A stretch of 64,000 nucleotides of DNA, from assembly GCA_035651655.1 (NCBI GenBank), contig DASRFG010000003.1:1-64000 (forward strand), read 5' to 3'. Position 1 is the first letter of the stretch. The number at the start of each line of letters is the position of its first letter. Positions 25,743 to 36,009 of the stretch are shown piece after piece. Source of the stretch: Terriglobales bacterium (lineage in GTDB: Bacteria; Acidobacteriota; Terriglobia; Terriglobales; Acidobacteriaceae). Position numbers and translations under genes: made by a program. The notes beneath the pieces are model-generated. The model was not told the origin of the DNA and made no database searches. It saw only the letters and a program-made list of their open reading frames with translations.

Positions 25743-26336
25743 TCAGCCTTTCCATTGGTACGCATCGGGTTGAGGCAGGCCGATGTGGGCCAGCACACGG
25801 CAGACGAACTGCCGCGCTACAGCTTCGAAGTCGTTGGGCCGATTGTAAAAAGTAGGGATGAGCGGATAGATAGTCGCTCCGGCGTCCGCGGCCCGGTACA
25901 TGTTGCGGATGTGGATCTTGTTGAGCGGGGTTTCGCGTACGCAGAGCACCAGCGGGCGCTTCTCCTTCAGGCAGACGTCAGCCGCGCGCTCAATAAGGTG
26001 GATGGCAAGACCGTTGGCGATTCTGGCGAGGGTTCCCACGCTACAAGGGAGCACGATCATGGCATCAGCGGGGTAGGAACCGCTAGCCACGTTGGCCCCG
26101 ATATCGGCGTTGGCGTGCTGCTGAATTTTGCGGGAAGCTTTTCCAAGTAGCTGATTTACAAGCTGGTTACGGCCGCGAATTCCGATCTCCTCGGCCATGA
26201 CCCGCAGGGCGTTATCGGAAGCAATAAAGTTTACGGTTTTGACTCGCGGGTCGCGCTCGGCCGCCAGCAGCAGTTGCCTTAAGAATAAGGAGCCGCTGGC
26301 GCCGGTGGTGGCAATCGTAAGGTTCTGGGCTGCCAC
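25743..26336 (-). CDS. ubiX: UbiX-type flavin prenyltransferase
   Basis: About 197 residues from a GTG at 26336, which gives the family start (LTIATTGASGSLFLRQLL). The frame is open to 26468, but the extra 44 residues look unrelated. Landmarks: FMN loop TGASGS, LPCSVGTLARIANGLA, and the C-terminal KEKRPLVLCVRETPLNKIHI and YPLIPTFYNRP. UbiX adds a dimethylallyl group to FMN, making the prenyl-FMN cofactor of UbiD decarboxylases, for quinone or aromatic acid metabolism. No ubiD gene lies here. No strong ribosome site precedes any candidate start. Confidence 0.88.
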   Translation of the reverse strand: MAAQNLTIATTGASGSLFLRQLLLAAERDPRVKTVNFIASDNALRVMAEEIGIRGRNQLVNQLLGKASRKIQQHANADIGANVASGSYPADAMIVLPCSVGTLARIANGLAIHLIERAADVCLKEKRPLVLCVRETPLNKIHIRNMYRAADAGATIYPLIPTFYNRPNDFEAVARQFVCRVLAHIGLPQPDAYQWKG

Positions 26337-26483
26337 GGAGTTGGGCAAGAGGCATCCAACAGGAGGAAGGTCTTCCGAGGTCCCCCTGGAGACCTCAGCA
26401 TAGGGAGTGTGAGTCCCGCAAGTCAAGACGCGCAGCTTCGGTCCCCTGCCAGCTGCGAAGGACAGCACTCCTAAAAAGAAAGC

Positions 26484-28214
26484 ATGGCTACTACTTCAAC
26501 CCTGCGATCGCGTCGCAGTGCCGCGCAACTGCAAGCTTTGGTGCAGGTGGAGCGCGAAATCCGCGCCTCCGATCCCAATAGCCGCCGCAAGTATCTTCGC
26601 GATTTCAACGAAGCATTCAGAACGTATCAATCGGTCCTCTCACGTGAGCAGTTGCAGGCGCTATTTCGCAGCGCCGACGTGCTGCTGCTAGGCGACTACC
26701 ATGCGCTTCCGGCTTCGCAGAATTACGCTGCTCGCCTGGTTGAGGAGCTCGCCGGCGGCAAGCGGCCGCTGATATTGGGAGTGGAGACCGTCTTCGCGCG
26801 CGACCAGCACATTCTGGATGAGTGGGCGGCCGGCGAAATTGATGAAGACGAATTGCGCGAGCGCCTGCACTTCGATTACGAGTGGGGCTACCTGTGGGAA
26901 CCCTTTTACGAGCTGCTGCAGAGCGCGCGTTCGGCAAATGTTCCGGTTTACGGGCTGGACTGCCTGCCGCGGCTCGATCTCCGCAAGATTGCAGCGCGAG
27001 ATCGCCACGCCGTAGAAAAAATTGCCGAGCTGCGCTCGCGCTACGCCGGCGCGCAGGTCCTGGTTCTGTTCGGCGAATCGCATCTGGCCCCCAATCACAT
27101 TCCCGAACTGCTCACCCAACGCCTGCCCAAAGACCGCGTGCTCACCGTGCTGCAGAACATTGATCCGCTCTATTGGAAGGCCGCGGGCGAGCGTCGTGAG
27201 CGTGTCGAGGCGGTCCGAGTGAACGAAGATGCGGTGTGCGTCTTCAACTCCACCCCGCTGGAAAAATACGAGAGCTACCGCCTCTGCCTCGATCGCTGGA
27301 CGCGCGAGTCCGCCGCCGCGCCCGACTTTGCTCCCACGGTTTATAACCTGATTGACAGTCTGGCGCACTTCCTTAATATGAACAGCTGCTCCTCGCACAA
27401 CGGTCGCCAGCCCAAGTTCCTGGTTGACCTGCTGCCGGAAGTCTGCTGCCGCGAAGATGAACGGCTCTCGCGTATTTTGCAGCGCAAGATCGCTGGCGAG
27501 CCTGACCGCAGGTCCATCCGCGCTCGCCTGGAAGAATACGGCACGGTTTATCTGCCGGGCGTGAACTCGCTTTACGTGCGCGAGTTCCAGATGATGCATG
27601 TCGCTGAGGAGGCCACCCGCTTTCTGCATCACGCCTGCCGCGGCTCGGTGCGACGCTGGAACGGCAACAATGACATCAACTCGAACGGCAACGGCCATCG
27701 TTTTGTGGAATCCAAAGCAGATTCCCACAGAGTAGATCCCAAAGATCGTTTTTACACTCGCGTGCTTGAGCAGGCGCTGGGATACTTTGGTTCGCGCATT
27801 CTGTATCCGGCGCGGCCGCCGGTGCGCGAGTCCGACCTGTACGCGCTGTACACACAGTCGCCCGCCGAGATTGAAGAGAAGACCATCTACAGCTACGCCG
27901 AATACATGCGCACCATTGATTTTCTGGTGATGCATAAAGACTACGAGACCGCGCCCCGCCGCTACCTGGACCTTCCGGCTCTGGTGCAGGAAGGCGTGCG
28001 CGCCACCGGAGCAAAATTCGAGTACGTCACCCGCCGGCTCGGCTACATGATGGGCACCGAGCTTTACGACGCCTACCTCGCGGGCCGCATCAGCAAGCGT
28101 TTTCTGCGGTCACTCTTCATGCGCAAGCTTGACCGCCTGGGCAGCGCGCCGGAAACATACTTTGCCGTGGTGCGAAAGATTCACGGCTCAAGAAAGAAAA
28201 AGGCAGCGATCTAG
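26484..28214 (+). CDS. Large ChaN-domain protein
   Basis: 576 residues. The first 290 match the ChaN/EreA-like fold: LLLGDYHALPASQNYAARLV, LILGVETVFARDQHILDEW, VPVYGLDCLPRLDLRKI and FGESHLAPNHIPELL, with the conserved His and Glu residues. The remaining 280 residues carry no domain I recognise (FLHHACRGSVRRWN, a low-complexity Asn/Gly stretch, then YSAEYMRTIDF-like helices). ChaN proteins bind haem and are usually about 300-residue lipoproteins; this one has no signal peptide and is about twice the length. It is divergent from ubiX, 147 bases apart. Confidence 0.78.
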   Translation: MATTSTLRSRRSAAQLQALVQVEREIRASDPNSRRKYLRDFNEAFRTYQSVLSREQLQALFRSADVLLLGDYHALPASQNYAARLVEELAGGKRPLILGVETVFARDQHILDEWAAGEIDEDELRERLHFDYEWGYLWEPFYELLQSARSANVPVYGLDCLPRLDLRKIAARDRHAVEKIAELRSRYAGAQVLVLFGESHLAPNHIPELLTQRLPKDRVLTVLQNIDPLYWKAAGERRERVEAVRVNEDAVCVFNSTPLEKYESYRLCLDRWTRESAAAPDFAPTVYNLIDSLAHFLNMNSCSSHNGRQPKFLVDLLPEVCCREDERLSRILQRKIAGEPDRRSIRARLEEYGTVYLPGVNSLYVREFQMMHVAEEATRFLHHACRGSVRRWNGNNDINSNGNGHRFVESKADSHRVDPKDRFYTRVLEQALGYFGSRILYPARPPVRESDLYALYTQSPAEIEEKTIYSYAEYMRTIDFLVMHKDYETAPRRYLDLPALVQEGVRATGAKFEYVTRRLGYMMGTELYDAYLAGRISKRFLRSLFMRKLDRLGSAPETYFAVVRKIHGSRKKKAAI

Positions 28215-28319
28215 CCCCTTAGGGGCGCACCAACCAACTATTCTTTATGTCGTACTCCCGGGGCTACCTCATCCTTCGGGGAAACTTGCAACTATCCCCT
28301 CTGTTACCCTAACCATCGC

Positions 28320-29066
28320 ATGACCTCCGCTGCCCTCCTCAAACTTTTCGATCAGGTGCGCCGCGGCCGCCTCTCTCCCGACGACGCCGTCCAGCGCCTC
28401 CGGCATCTTCCCTTCGAAGACCTCGACTTCGCCAAGGTGGACCACCATCGCCTGCTGCGCGTCGGTATGCCTGAAGTCATCCTGGGCGAAGGCAAAACTT
28501 CGCGCCAAGTCGCTGAAATTTTCTCCCGGCTGGCCCGCCAAAAAACCAACGTGCTCGCCACCCGCATCGACGAGCAACAATTCGCCGCCATCAAGAAGAA
28601 GACACGCGCCGCCGAGTACCGCCCGCTGGCCCGCGCCGCCATCCTGCGCCGCGACAAAAAAAAGTACGGCAAGGGCACCATCGCCGTCATCTCCGCCGGC
28701 ACCAGCGACATTCCTGTCGCCGAAGAGGCGGTCACCACCGCCGAGATCATGGGCAACGACGTCGAGCATCTCTACGATGTCGGCGTCGCCGGTATTCACC
28801 GCCTGCTGGCCCATCGCCGCACACTCACCAGCGCGCGTGTGCTGATCGTCTGCGCCGGCATGGAGGGCGCGCTGCCCAGCGTGGTCGGCGGCCTGGTGGG
28901 CGTGCCCGTGATCGCCGTCCCCACCAGCGTTGGCTACGGTGCTTCATTTCGAGGACTGGCCGCGCTGCTCGGCATGATGAACTCCTGCGCGTCCAACGTC
29001 AGCGTCGTCAACATCGACAACGGCTTCGGCGCAGGCTACGTTGCGACGTTGATCAATCGGCTGTGA
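28320..29066 (+). CDS. larB: LarB, nickel-pincer cofactor biosynthesis protein
   Basis: 248 residues, PurE-like. Signatures: [19 protein letters not shown] (substrate loop), [52 protein letters not shown] and [20 protein letters not shown]. LarB carboxylates and hydrolyses nicotinic acid adenine dinucleotide to start the nickel-pincer cofactor of lactate racemase-type enzymes. larA, larC and larE are not in the window, so the remaining steps must be elsewhere or the gene is a relic. It follows the ChaN gene by about 100 bases in the same direction. Confidence 0.92.
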   Translation: MTSAALLKLFDQVRRGRLSPDDAVQRLRHLPFEDLDFAKVDHHRLLRVGMPEVILGEGKTSRQVAEIFSRLARQKTNVLATRIDEQQFAAIKKKTRAAEYRPLARAAILRRDKKKYGKGTIAVISAGTSDIPVAEEAVTTAEIMGNDVEHLYDVGVAGIHRLLAHRRTLTSARVLIVCAGMEGALPSVVGGLVGVPVIAVPTSVGYGASFRGLAALLGMMNSCASNVSVVNIDNGFGAGYVATLINRL

Positions 29067-29083
29067 GCAGCTTTCAATTGCCC

Positions 29084-29403
29084 GATGGGCTCGCCTCGCT
29101 CACTTCCGGTTTCGCGATCACAGGTCGGATGCGGTGTGGTTTTGAATGGGCGCGCCTTCCAGCGCGACCCACGGAAACCCTCGCGCTACCGATGGGCTCG
29201 CCTCGCTCACTTCCGGTTTACGCGATCACAGGTCGGATGCGGTGTGGTTTGAATGGGCGCGCCTTCCAGCGCGACCCACGGAAACCCTCGCACTATTGTG
29301 AGCTCGCCTCGCTCACTTCCGGTTTACGCGATCACAGGTCGGATGCGGTGTGGTTTTGAATGGGCGCGCCTTCCAGCGCGACCCACGAAAACCCTCGCAC
29401 TAC
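29084..29403. repeat. Tandem array of three ~107-bp units
   Basis: Three consecutive near-identical units start at about 29084, 29191 and 29297, each carrying GCTCGCCTCGCTCACTTCC, GATCACAGGTCGGATGCGG, TGGGCGCGCCTTCCAGCGCG and CCCTCGCRCTA. They differ by a few substitutions and single-base indels, so the units are 106-107 bp and not a reading frame. The array begins 17 bases after the larB stop. The internal GGGCGCGCC and CAGCGCG blocks could form hairpins. Confidence 0.9.
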
Positions 29404-29540
29404 CGTGGAAGGGCGCGGCTTCAGCCGCGCCAATTGCGGCAAAAGATCACCGGCTTCAGCCGCTGTGGGAAGGGCCCGCAAATGCAAGGTGCTCACGCTC
29501 GTGGCGCTTTTGTTTCGTCGCCACTCGCTCAGGATGACTG
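29404..29540. repeat. REP-like palindromes downstream of the tandem array
   Basis: GGCGCGGCT-TC-AGCCGCGCC is a perfect hairpin of nine-base arms; a second, weaker CGGCTTCAGCCG follows within 40 bases, and a CACTCGCTCAGGATGAC tail similar to the CGCTGCGCTCAAAATGAC block at about 29875-29892. These are typical dispersed palindromic elements. The remaining 29541-29960 holds no gene that I can support. Confidence 0.6.
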
Positions 29541-29974
29541 GGGCATCCGGTAATTGCGAATCGCCTGTTTGCGCCGTCCCATCCTACTCACAGCCTTTTT
29601 CCTTTACAAATATCCCGTGCACTTCGTCACACTGCTCGTACCAATTCCGTTTTCGGAACGGCCCCCGCCGTTGCTCTTTGATATCCAAATTCTGAGGCGC
29701 AACCTCCACGTTTTCTAGATCTTGCCTATAACTCCCGAAAACCCAAAGATCTGGCCGGAATTTCTCGCTAAATCTCTGATTCCAAAGAGCGGCCGGGGGG
29801 AGGAGTGGGCGCGCAGCGCATCAAAGTTTACTCGTTAGGAAACGCCCTCCCGCGACCGACCAAAAGCAGGTCCTTCGCTGCGCTCAAAATGACAATTCAA
29901 AAGTAAACAAAAGCAAACCCAGTTGCGTTTCCTCAGGCTGAGGGCACAATATAGGTAGGCGGCAGAACCAAAGA

Positions 29975-31507
29975 ATGGCTACCCCATCCAGAACTCCCCT
30001 GCTTGCCATCCCTGAACAGCTACTGTGGTACGTGCGTTATGGCGCGGCAGTGGCGCTGAGTGGCGCTGCCCTGGGCGTCACCATGCTGCTGGCGCCGCTG
30101 CGGCCTTCGGCGGAGACGCCGGCTTTCCTGCTGGCGGTGGCGGGGGCGGCCTGGTTCGGAGGCGCCGGCCCGGCGTTGCTGGCGACGGTGCTGTCGGCGG
30201 TCAGCCTGGATGTCTATGTTTTTCCGCCGCGACTAGGGTGGTCGTTCCGTAGAGCAGATTTGATCGGGCTGGCGTGGTTTTTGGGGGCTTCAATAGTGAT
30301 TGCCAGCATCGCGCGAAGAAGGTCGCGGGCAGAAACCCGGCTGGGCCGCAGTGAAGAGCGCTACGGCGCGTTCATCCAAAACAGTTCCGAGGGCATCTGG
30401 TGCTTTGAAGGCGAGCAGCCGCTGCCGACAGATATATCCGAAGACGAACAGATAGAAAGGTTTTACCGCTACGCCTACCTCTCTGAATGTAATGAGGCGC
30501 TGGCGCGTATGTATGGGTTCAACAGCGCTGCCGAACTGCGGGGCGCCCGAGTGGGCGACTTCCTGGTGCGCTCCGATCCGCGCAATGTGGAGTATCTGCG
30601 GGCGTTCATTCGCTCCGGATATCGGCTGAGCGAGGCGGAGTCGTTTGAGCGGGACCGGGACGGCAACACTCACTACTTTCTGAACAACCTGGTGGGCGTG
30701 GTGGAGAACGGGAAACTGCTCCGCGCCTGGGGTACGCAGCGCGATATCACCGAGCGCAGGCGGGCGGAAGAGGCATTACAAGGGAGCGAGAAGCTGGCCA
30801 GCGTGGGGCGGCTGGCGGCGACCATCGCCCACGAAATCAATAATCCGCTGGAAGCGATTGGTGGCATCCTTCACCTGCTGCTGCGGGATGCGAACACCAC
30901 ACCTCGCGCCAAGGAACTGTTAAGCACGGCGCGCGAAGAGCTCAGGCGTATTGGCCAGATCACCAAGAACACACTCACCTTTTACCGCGAGGCGCCTAGC
31001 GCTGTCGGGGTGAATGTGTCTGAAGTGCTGGACAGCGTGCTGGCGCTTTACGAACGGAATATCCGCTTCGACGACATCCGGGTTGTGAGGCACTATGACT
31101 TTCGCGGCGAGATCCAAGGCTTTCCCGGCGAGTTGCGGCAGGTGTTCTCAAATCTGGTGAGAAATGCGCTGGAGGCGGTCCGCCAGGGCGGAGTGGTGAC
31201 GGTGCGGGTAGCGCAAGGCTGCGACTGGCGGAATCCTGAGAAGCGGGGAATTCGGGTATCCGTGGCCGATGACGGTGTGGGCGTGCCGGCGGAAAACCGG
31301 GCGAAGCTCTTTCAGCCTTTCTTTACTACTAAAGGAGAGAAGGGAACGGGCATCGGACTTTGGATCACGCGCGGCATTGTAGGCAAGCACGGAGGCGACA
31401 TCAGGATGCGCAGCAGCACCCGCGAGGGACATAGCGGCACCTGCTTCTCTGTCTTTTTGCCGGGGGTAACCGTTGCGGTTCCCAGCCCAGCCAGCCAGGC
31501 GAGCTGA
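29975..31507 (+). CDS. Membrane-bound sensor histidine kinase with PAS domain
   Basis: 510 residues. N-terminal 110 residues hold several membrane spans of the DUF4118/KdpD-like type (GAAVALSGAALGVTMLLAPL, FLLAVAGAAWFGGAGPALLA, LIGLAWFLGASIVIASIA). Then a PAS domain (ERYGAFIQNSSEGIWCFE to GTQRDITERRRAEEAL), a dimerisation/H-box with phospho-His in ATIAHEINNPLEAIGG, and a HATPase domain: N-box FSNLVRNALEAV, VADDGVGVP, FQPFFTTKGEKGTGIGLW. It autophosphorylates and must have a response regulator elsewhere, since none is adjacent. The gene starts nine bases before the PLP dehydratase in the same operon. Confidence 0.9.
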   Translation: MATPSRTPLLAIPEQLLWYVRYGAAVALSGAALGVTMLLAPLRPSAETPAFLLAVAGAAWFGGAGPALLATVLSAVSLDVYVFPPRLGWSFRRADLIGLAWFLGASIVIASIARRRSRAETRLGRSEERYGAFIQNSSEGIWCFEGEQPLPTDISEDEQIERFYRYAYLSECNEALARMYGFNSAAELRGARVGDFLVRSDPRNVEYLRAFIRSGYRLSEAESFERDRDGNTHYFLNNLVGVVENGKLLRAWGTQRDITERRRAEEALQGSEKLASVGRLAATIAHEINNPLEAIGGILHLLLRDANTTPRAKELLSTAREELRRIGQITKNTLTFYREAPSAVGVNVSEVLDSVLALYERNIRFDDIRVVRHYDFRGEIQGFPGELRQVFSNLVRNALEAVRQGGVVTVRVAQGCDWRNPEKRGIRVSVADDGVGVPAENRAKLFQPFFTTKGEKGTGIGLWITRGIVGKHGGDIRMRSSTREGHSGTCFSVFLPGVTVAVPSPASQAS

Positions 31508-31515
31508 TTCTCAGC

Positions 31516-32493
31516 ATGCAAACCGGAACCACAGCCGAGATCGCGGTCAATCGGAAGACGATCGCCAGCACGTATCAGTTGATCCGGCCGTACGTCCGGC
31601 GGACACCGATCGTTGAGGTGGATGGCGCGGAATTTGGTATTGCCGGCGTCAAGCTGATTTTGAAGCTGGAGTTGCTGCAGCATTCGGGCTCGTTTAAGCC
31701 GCGCGGCGCCTTTGCCAACATACTGATGCGCGACGTTCCCGCGGCAGGCGTGGTGGCAGCATCGGGTGGCAATCACGGCGCGGCGGTGGCGTATGTGGCA
31801 AGGCAGCTGGGAAAGCCGGCGCGCATCTTTGTGCCAACGGTTTGTTCGCCGTCGAAGATGGAACGGATTCGCGGGTATGGAGCGGAGTTGGTGATCACCG
31901 GCGAGCGCTATGCTGATGCCCTGGCCGCGAGCCAGGAGTGGGCGAAGAAGTCGGGCGCGCTCGAGGTGCACGCCTACGATCAGGTGGAGACGCTGCTGGG
32001 ACAGGGCAGCGTGGGATTGGAGTTCGAGGAACAGTATCCGGAATTGGATTCGCTGCTGGTAGCGGTGGGTGGCGGCGGGCTGATCGGGGGAATTGCCGCC
32101 TGGTATGGAGGCGCGGTAAAGGTTGTAGGCGTCGAGCCGGAACTGTCGCCGACGCTGGCTCGGGCGTTGGAAGCAGGCCATCCGGTGGACTCTCCAGCCG
32201 GAGGGATCGCCGCCGATTCGCTGGCTCCCAAGCGCGTGGGCGAGTTGATGTTTCCCCTGGCGCAGAGATGTGTGAACCATGTTCTGTTGGTGCCTGACGA
32301 GGCGATCCAGGCAGCTCAGGCGGCACTATGGAATGTGCTGCGAGTAGTCGCCGAGCCCGGAGGCGCCGCGGCTTTCGCAGCCGTCCTCTCCGGCAAATAT
32401 CCGCCAGAGCGCGGCGAAAAAGTTGGGATTCTGGTGTGCGGTGGCAACACCACCGCGGTTGATTTCAGCAGTTCCACAAAAAAGGCGAGCTGA
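31516..32493 (+). CDS. Threonine/serine dehydratase-type PLP enzyme
   Basis: 325 residues of fold-type II PLP enzyme. Lys61 in SGSFKPRGAF is the cofactor Schiff-base lysine; SGGNHGAAVAY binds the substrate carboxylate, and VGGGGLIGGIAAWYGG is the glycine-rich phosphate loop. No regulatory ACT domain follows, so it resembles catabolic threonine dehydratase or serine/aspartate racemase-like proteins. Exact substrate cannot be fixed from sequence. It begins 8 bases after the histidine kinase stop, an odd pairing that suggests simple co-transcription. Confidence 0.88.
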   Translation: MQTGTTAEIAVNRKTIASTYQLIRPYVRRTPIVEVDGAEFGIAGVKLILKLELLQHSGSFKPRGAFANILMRDVPAAGVVAASGGNHGAAVAYVARQLGKPARIFVPTVCSPSKMERIRGYGAELVITGERYADALAASQEWAKKSGALEVHAYDQVETLLGQGSVGLEFEEQYPELDSLLVAVGGGGLIGGIAAWYGGAVKVVGVEPELSPTLARALEAGHPVDSPAGGIAADSLAPKRVGELMFPLAQRCVNHVLLVPDEAIQAAQAALWNVLRVVAEPGGAAAFAAVLSGKYPPERGEKVGILVCGGNTTAVDFSSSTKKAS

Positions 32494-32621
32494 ATTTAAG
32501 CTTGCTGACTTGTCTCCCCAGATTCCGGGGAACCCGCTAAAGCACTTCCCGGCGTTATTTTTTCCTCTCAAAATCACGGGAGAAGCAGAATTGTGCCAGG
32601 GCCCAGGCAAAGGAGAAGCGC

Positions 32622-33038
32622 ATGCTCCAACCCAAAGAGAATGCGGCCTCAACTGCACGCGCGCAGCACGAGCGTCGCCGCATGGAGCGGTTCGCAGTGG
32701 ATGAGCCGGCCACAGTGAAGTACTGGGACCATGGCCCGCGCGAGACCACCGCGACGGTGGAGAACGCCTCGCCGGATGGGCTGTGTTTCGCCACCGAAAC
32801 AGATATTCCATGGCAGTCGCGGCTGGAGCTGGTGTTCTTATTTCCGGCGACACTGCGCTCCCCGGGTGTGCGGTTCGTGTGCCACTGCCGTCCGGTACGC
32901 CAGAAGCGAGACTCCGAAAAACAAAAATTCTGCACTGCGGTAGCGATTGTGCGCAGCGAAAGTGAACGTTTGCGGATGAACGATACGCAATCCTCAGATG
33001 CCGCGGAGGATTCTGCCTTAGTGCTGGCCGACTTATGA
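32622..33038 (+). CDS. PilZ-domain protein
   Basis: 138 residues consisting of a PilZ domain: RRRMERF supplies the RxxxR motif and ENASPDGLCF the N-x-S-x-x-G motif, both used to bind c-di-GMP. The tail is polar. It overlaps the next PilZ-GAF gene by four bases (ATGA), so the two are translated together. The third strand carries an unusually cysteine-rich segment (VRFVCHCRPVRQ). Confidence 0.82.
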   Translation: MLQPKENAASTARAQHERRRMERFAVDEPATVKYWDHGPRETTATVENASPDGLCFATETDIPWQSRLELVFLFPATLRSPGVRFVCHCRPVRQKRDSEKQKFCTAVAIVRSESERLRMNDTQSSDAAEDSALVLADL

Positions 33039-34006
33039 ATTTGAATCCCTGGGAACGGGTAAGGAGACTTGTGGCAGGCGCGGAGCAGATGCCAGAACGC
33101 AGGCGCTGGGTGCGGCAACGGGTGCACGCCCCAGCATTCGCCAGCTTCGATGGCGTGACAGGCGGCATGATCCTGGACTTGAGCGAACAGGGAATGTCCA
33201 TGCAAACCTCGGCACCGGTTAAATCAAAGCGCCGGGTTGGTTTGAACCTGAACCTGCCTGAGCCCATTACCAATCTGGAAACCACGGGCTATATCGCGTG
33301 GGCGGACGCCTTTGGACGTGCCGGCGTGCGCTTCTCTGAACTGCCAAAAGATGCGCAGGAACGGCTCAAGCAATGGCTCACCGCGAATGCTGCCCGACCG
33401 AGCCGTAAGGCGCCGAAATTCTCGATGGAAGCACCCGGGGCAATGCCGTCCGACGCTAAAGATTTGCGGGACGAGCCTATGGCACTCACCCTTGAACCCG
33501 ATTTTGGGGCCGGCAATCGCGAGCAGTCGCCTGCCTCCGCGACGGTACAGTACGAATTCGCGTCGCTCGGGTCGGACCTGAACGCGGCGCTGCGCCTGAT
33601 TGTGGAACGCGCCCGCGCGCTGACGCGTGGTACCGGTGCGGCGGTTGCGCTCTCCTATAAGAACCGCATGATCTGCCGGGCCAACGCAGGAGCGACCGCG
33701 CCGGCATTGGGATCGTTGCTGGATGTGAACTCAGGTTTTTCGGGAGAGTGCGTGCGGACGGGGCGCAGCTTGCGTTGCGACGATACCGACAGCGATCCCC
33801 GGGTGGACGCGGCGAGCTGCCGCCGCCTGGGAATTCGCTCAATTATCGCGGCCCCCATTCAGTACGAGCGCGAGACCATTGGCATCGTCGAAGTATTTGC
33901 CACCCAGCCATTTGCCTTCGATGAAGGCGATGTGGCGGTGATCCAGCGCATGGCACAAACCGTGGTGTTGGCCATGAGCCAGGCTGCGGAATTGGGAGTT
34001 TGCTGA
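33035..34006 (+). CDS. PilZ-GAF two-domain protein
   Basis: 323 residues. Residues about 20-120 form a PilZ domain: RRRWVRQRVHAPAFA, with D-x-S-x-x-G in ILDLSEQGMSM and WADAFGRAGVRFSEL. After a linker of some 50 residues comes a GAF domain (about 185-318): ALRLIVERARALTRGTGAAV, GFSGECVRTGRSLRCDDTD, SIIAAPIQYERETIGIVEVF. It may bind c-di-GMP and a second small ligand, acting as a signal integrator. Translationally coupled to the upstream PilZ protein. Confidence 0.85.
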   Translation: MNLNPWERVRRLVAGAEQMPERRRWVRQRVHAPAFASFDGVTGGMILDLSEQGMSMQTSAPVKSKRRVGLNLNLPEPITNLETTGYIAWADAFGRAGVRFSELPKDAQERLKQWLTANAARPSRKAPKFSMEAPGAMPSDAKDLRDEPMALTLEPDFGAGNREQSPASATVQYEFASLGSDLNAALRLIVERARALTRGTGAAVALSYKNRMICRANAGATAPALGSLLDVNSGFSGECVRTGRSLRCDDTDSDPRVDAASCRRLGIRSIIAAPIQYERETIGIVEVFATQPFAFDEGDVAVIQRMAQTVVLAMSQAAELGVC

Positions 34007-34012
34007 GGAGTC

Positions 34013-35350
<1,338 letters not shown>

Positions 35351-35511
35351 GAGGTCGCCTCCGTCATCTGTCCGGAATTGCCGCGGGACAGAGGATTCTA
35401 AATGGAATGATGGAATGGTGCCAGCGTTGCGCCGGGGGCAGGGAGGCGGCATCCTGCTCTTGGTTCCCCCCCCGCACAATCTTTCAATAAAAATTCAACT
35501 TTCTTAAATTA

Positions 35512-35545
35512 TATCGTGATACGATACCATATACGACATATCGCA
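35512..35545. promoter_or_regulatory. Operator-like inverted repeats upstream of marR-type gene
   Basis: TATCGT-GAT-ACGATA (35512-35526) is a perfect inverted repeat with a three-base spacer, followed by ATACGACATATCG at 35531-35543, a second imperfect copy with the same half-sites. Both lie just before the ATG at 35548, where a MarR-type dimer would block its own promoter. Confidence 0.68.
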
Positions 35546-35547
35546 CT

Positions 35548-36009
35548 ATGGCCAAAAAACTCGAAATTACACCGGCGGATTACGAAGCGCTTGCGGAGCT
35601 CCGGTATCAGATCCGCCGGTTCATGCATTTCAGCGAGCAGGTCTCGCGAGGCGCTGGCTTGGAACCGCGTCAGCACCAGCTCATGCTGGCATTGAAAGGC
35701 CTTCCTGCAAACGCCCGGCCACGGATCGGCGAACTGGCTGACCGCTTGCAGATCCAGCACCACAGCACTGTCGAGCTGGTGAACCGGCTGGCAGCACATG
35801 GGTTGGTCAAGCGAAACCGCGGTGGAGTTGACCGTCGCGAGGTTTTGCTCTCCCTCACTCCGAAAGGCGAAAAGATCCTGAAGGAATTGTCGCTGCATCA
35901 TCGCGAAGAGTTGCGCACCGCCGGCCCCGATCTGCTGGGCGCATTGAAGCGGGTGATGGATGGCGCCCGCAGCGAATCGGCCAAGCAATCAAAGAAGAAA
36001 AGGAAATAG
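35548..36009 (+). CDS. MarR-family regulator
   Basis: 153 residues with a winged helix-turn-helix: ARPRIGELADRLQIQHHSTV (recognition region), ELVNRLAAHGLVKRNRGGVD and REVLLSLTPKGEKILKEL (wing). Flanking helices form the dimer interface. MarR proteins usually repress efflux or detoxifying genes and are released by small aromatic ligands or oxidation. Inverted repeats lie directly upstream, so autoregulation is likely. The ClC channel gene begins in the very next base after its stop, so the pair is probably one transcript. Confidence 0.9.
   Translation: MAKKLEITPADYEALAELRYQIRRFMHFSEQVSRGAGLEPRQHQLMLALKGLPANARPRIGELADRLQIQHHSTVELVNRLAAHGLVKRNRGGVDRREVLLSLTPKGEKILKELSLHHREELRTAGPDLLGALKRVMDGARSESAKQSKKKRK

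Noticed and set aside
26688-27935. 415-residue minus-strand ORF
   Set aside because: Antisense to the ChaN-type gene, whose frame carries clear motifs; long antisense ORFs are common in GC-rich DNA.
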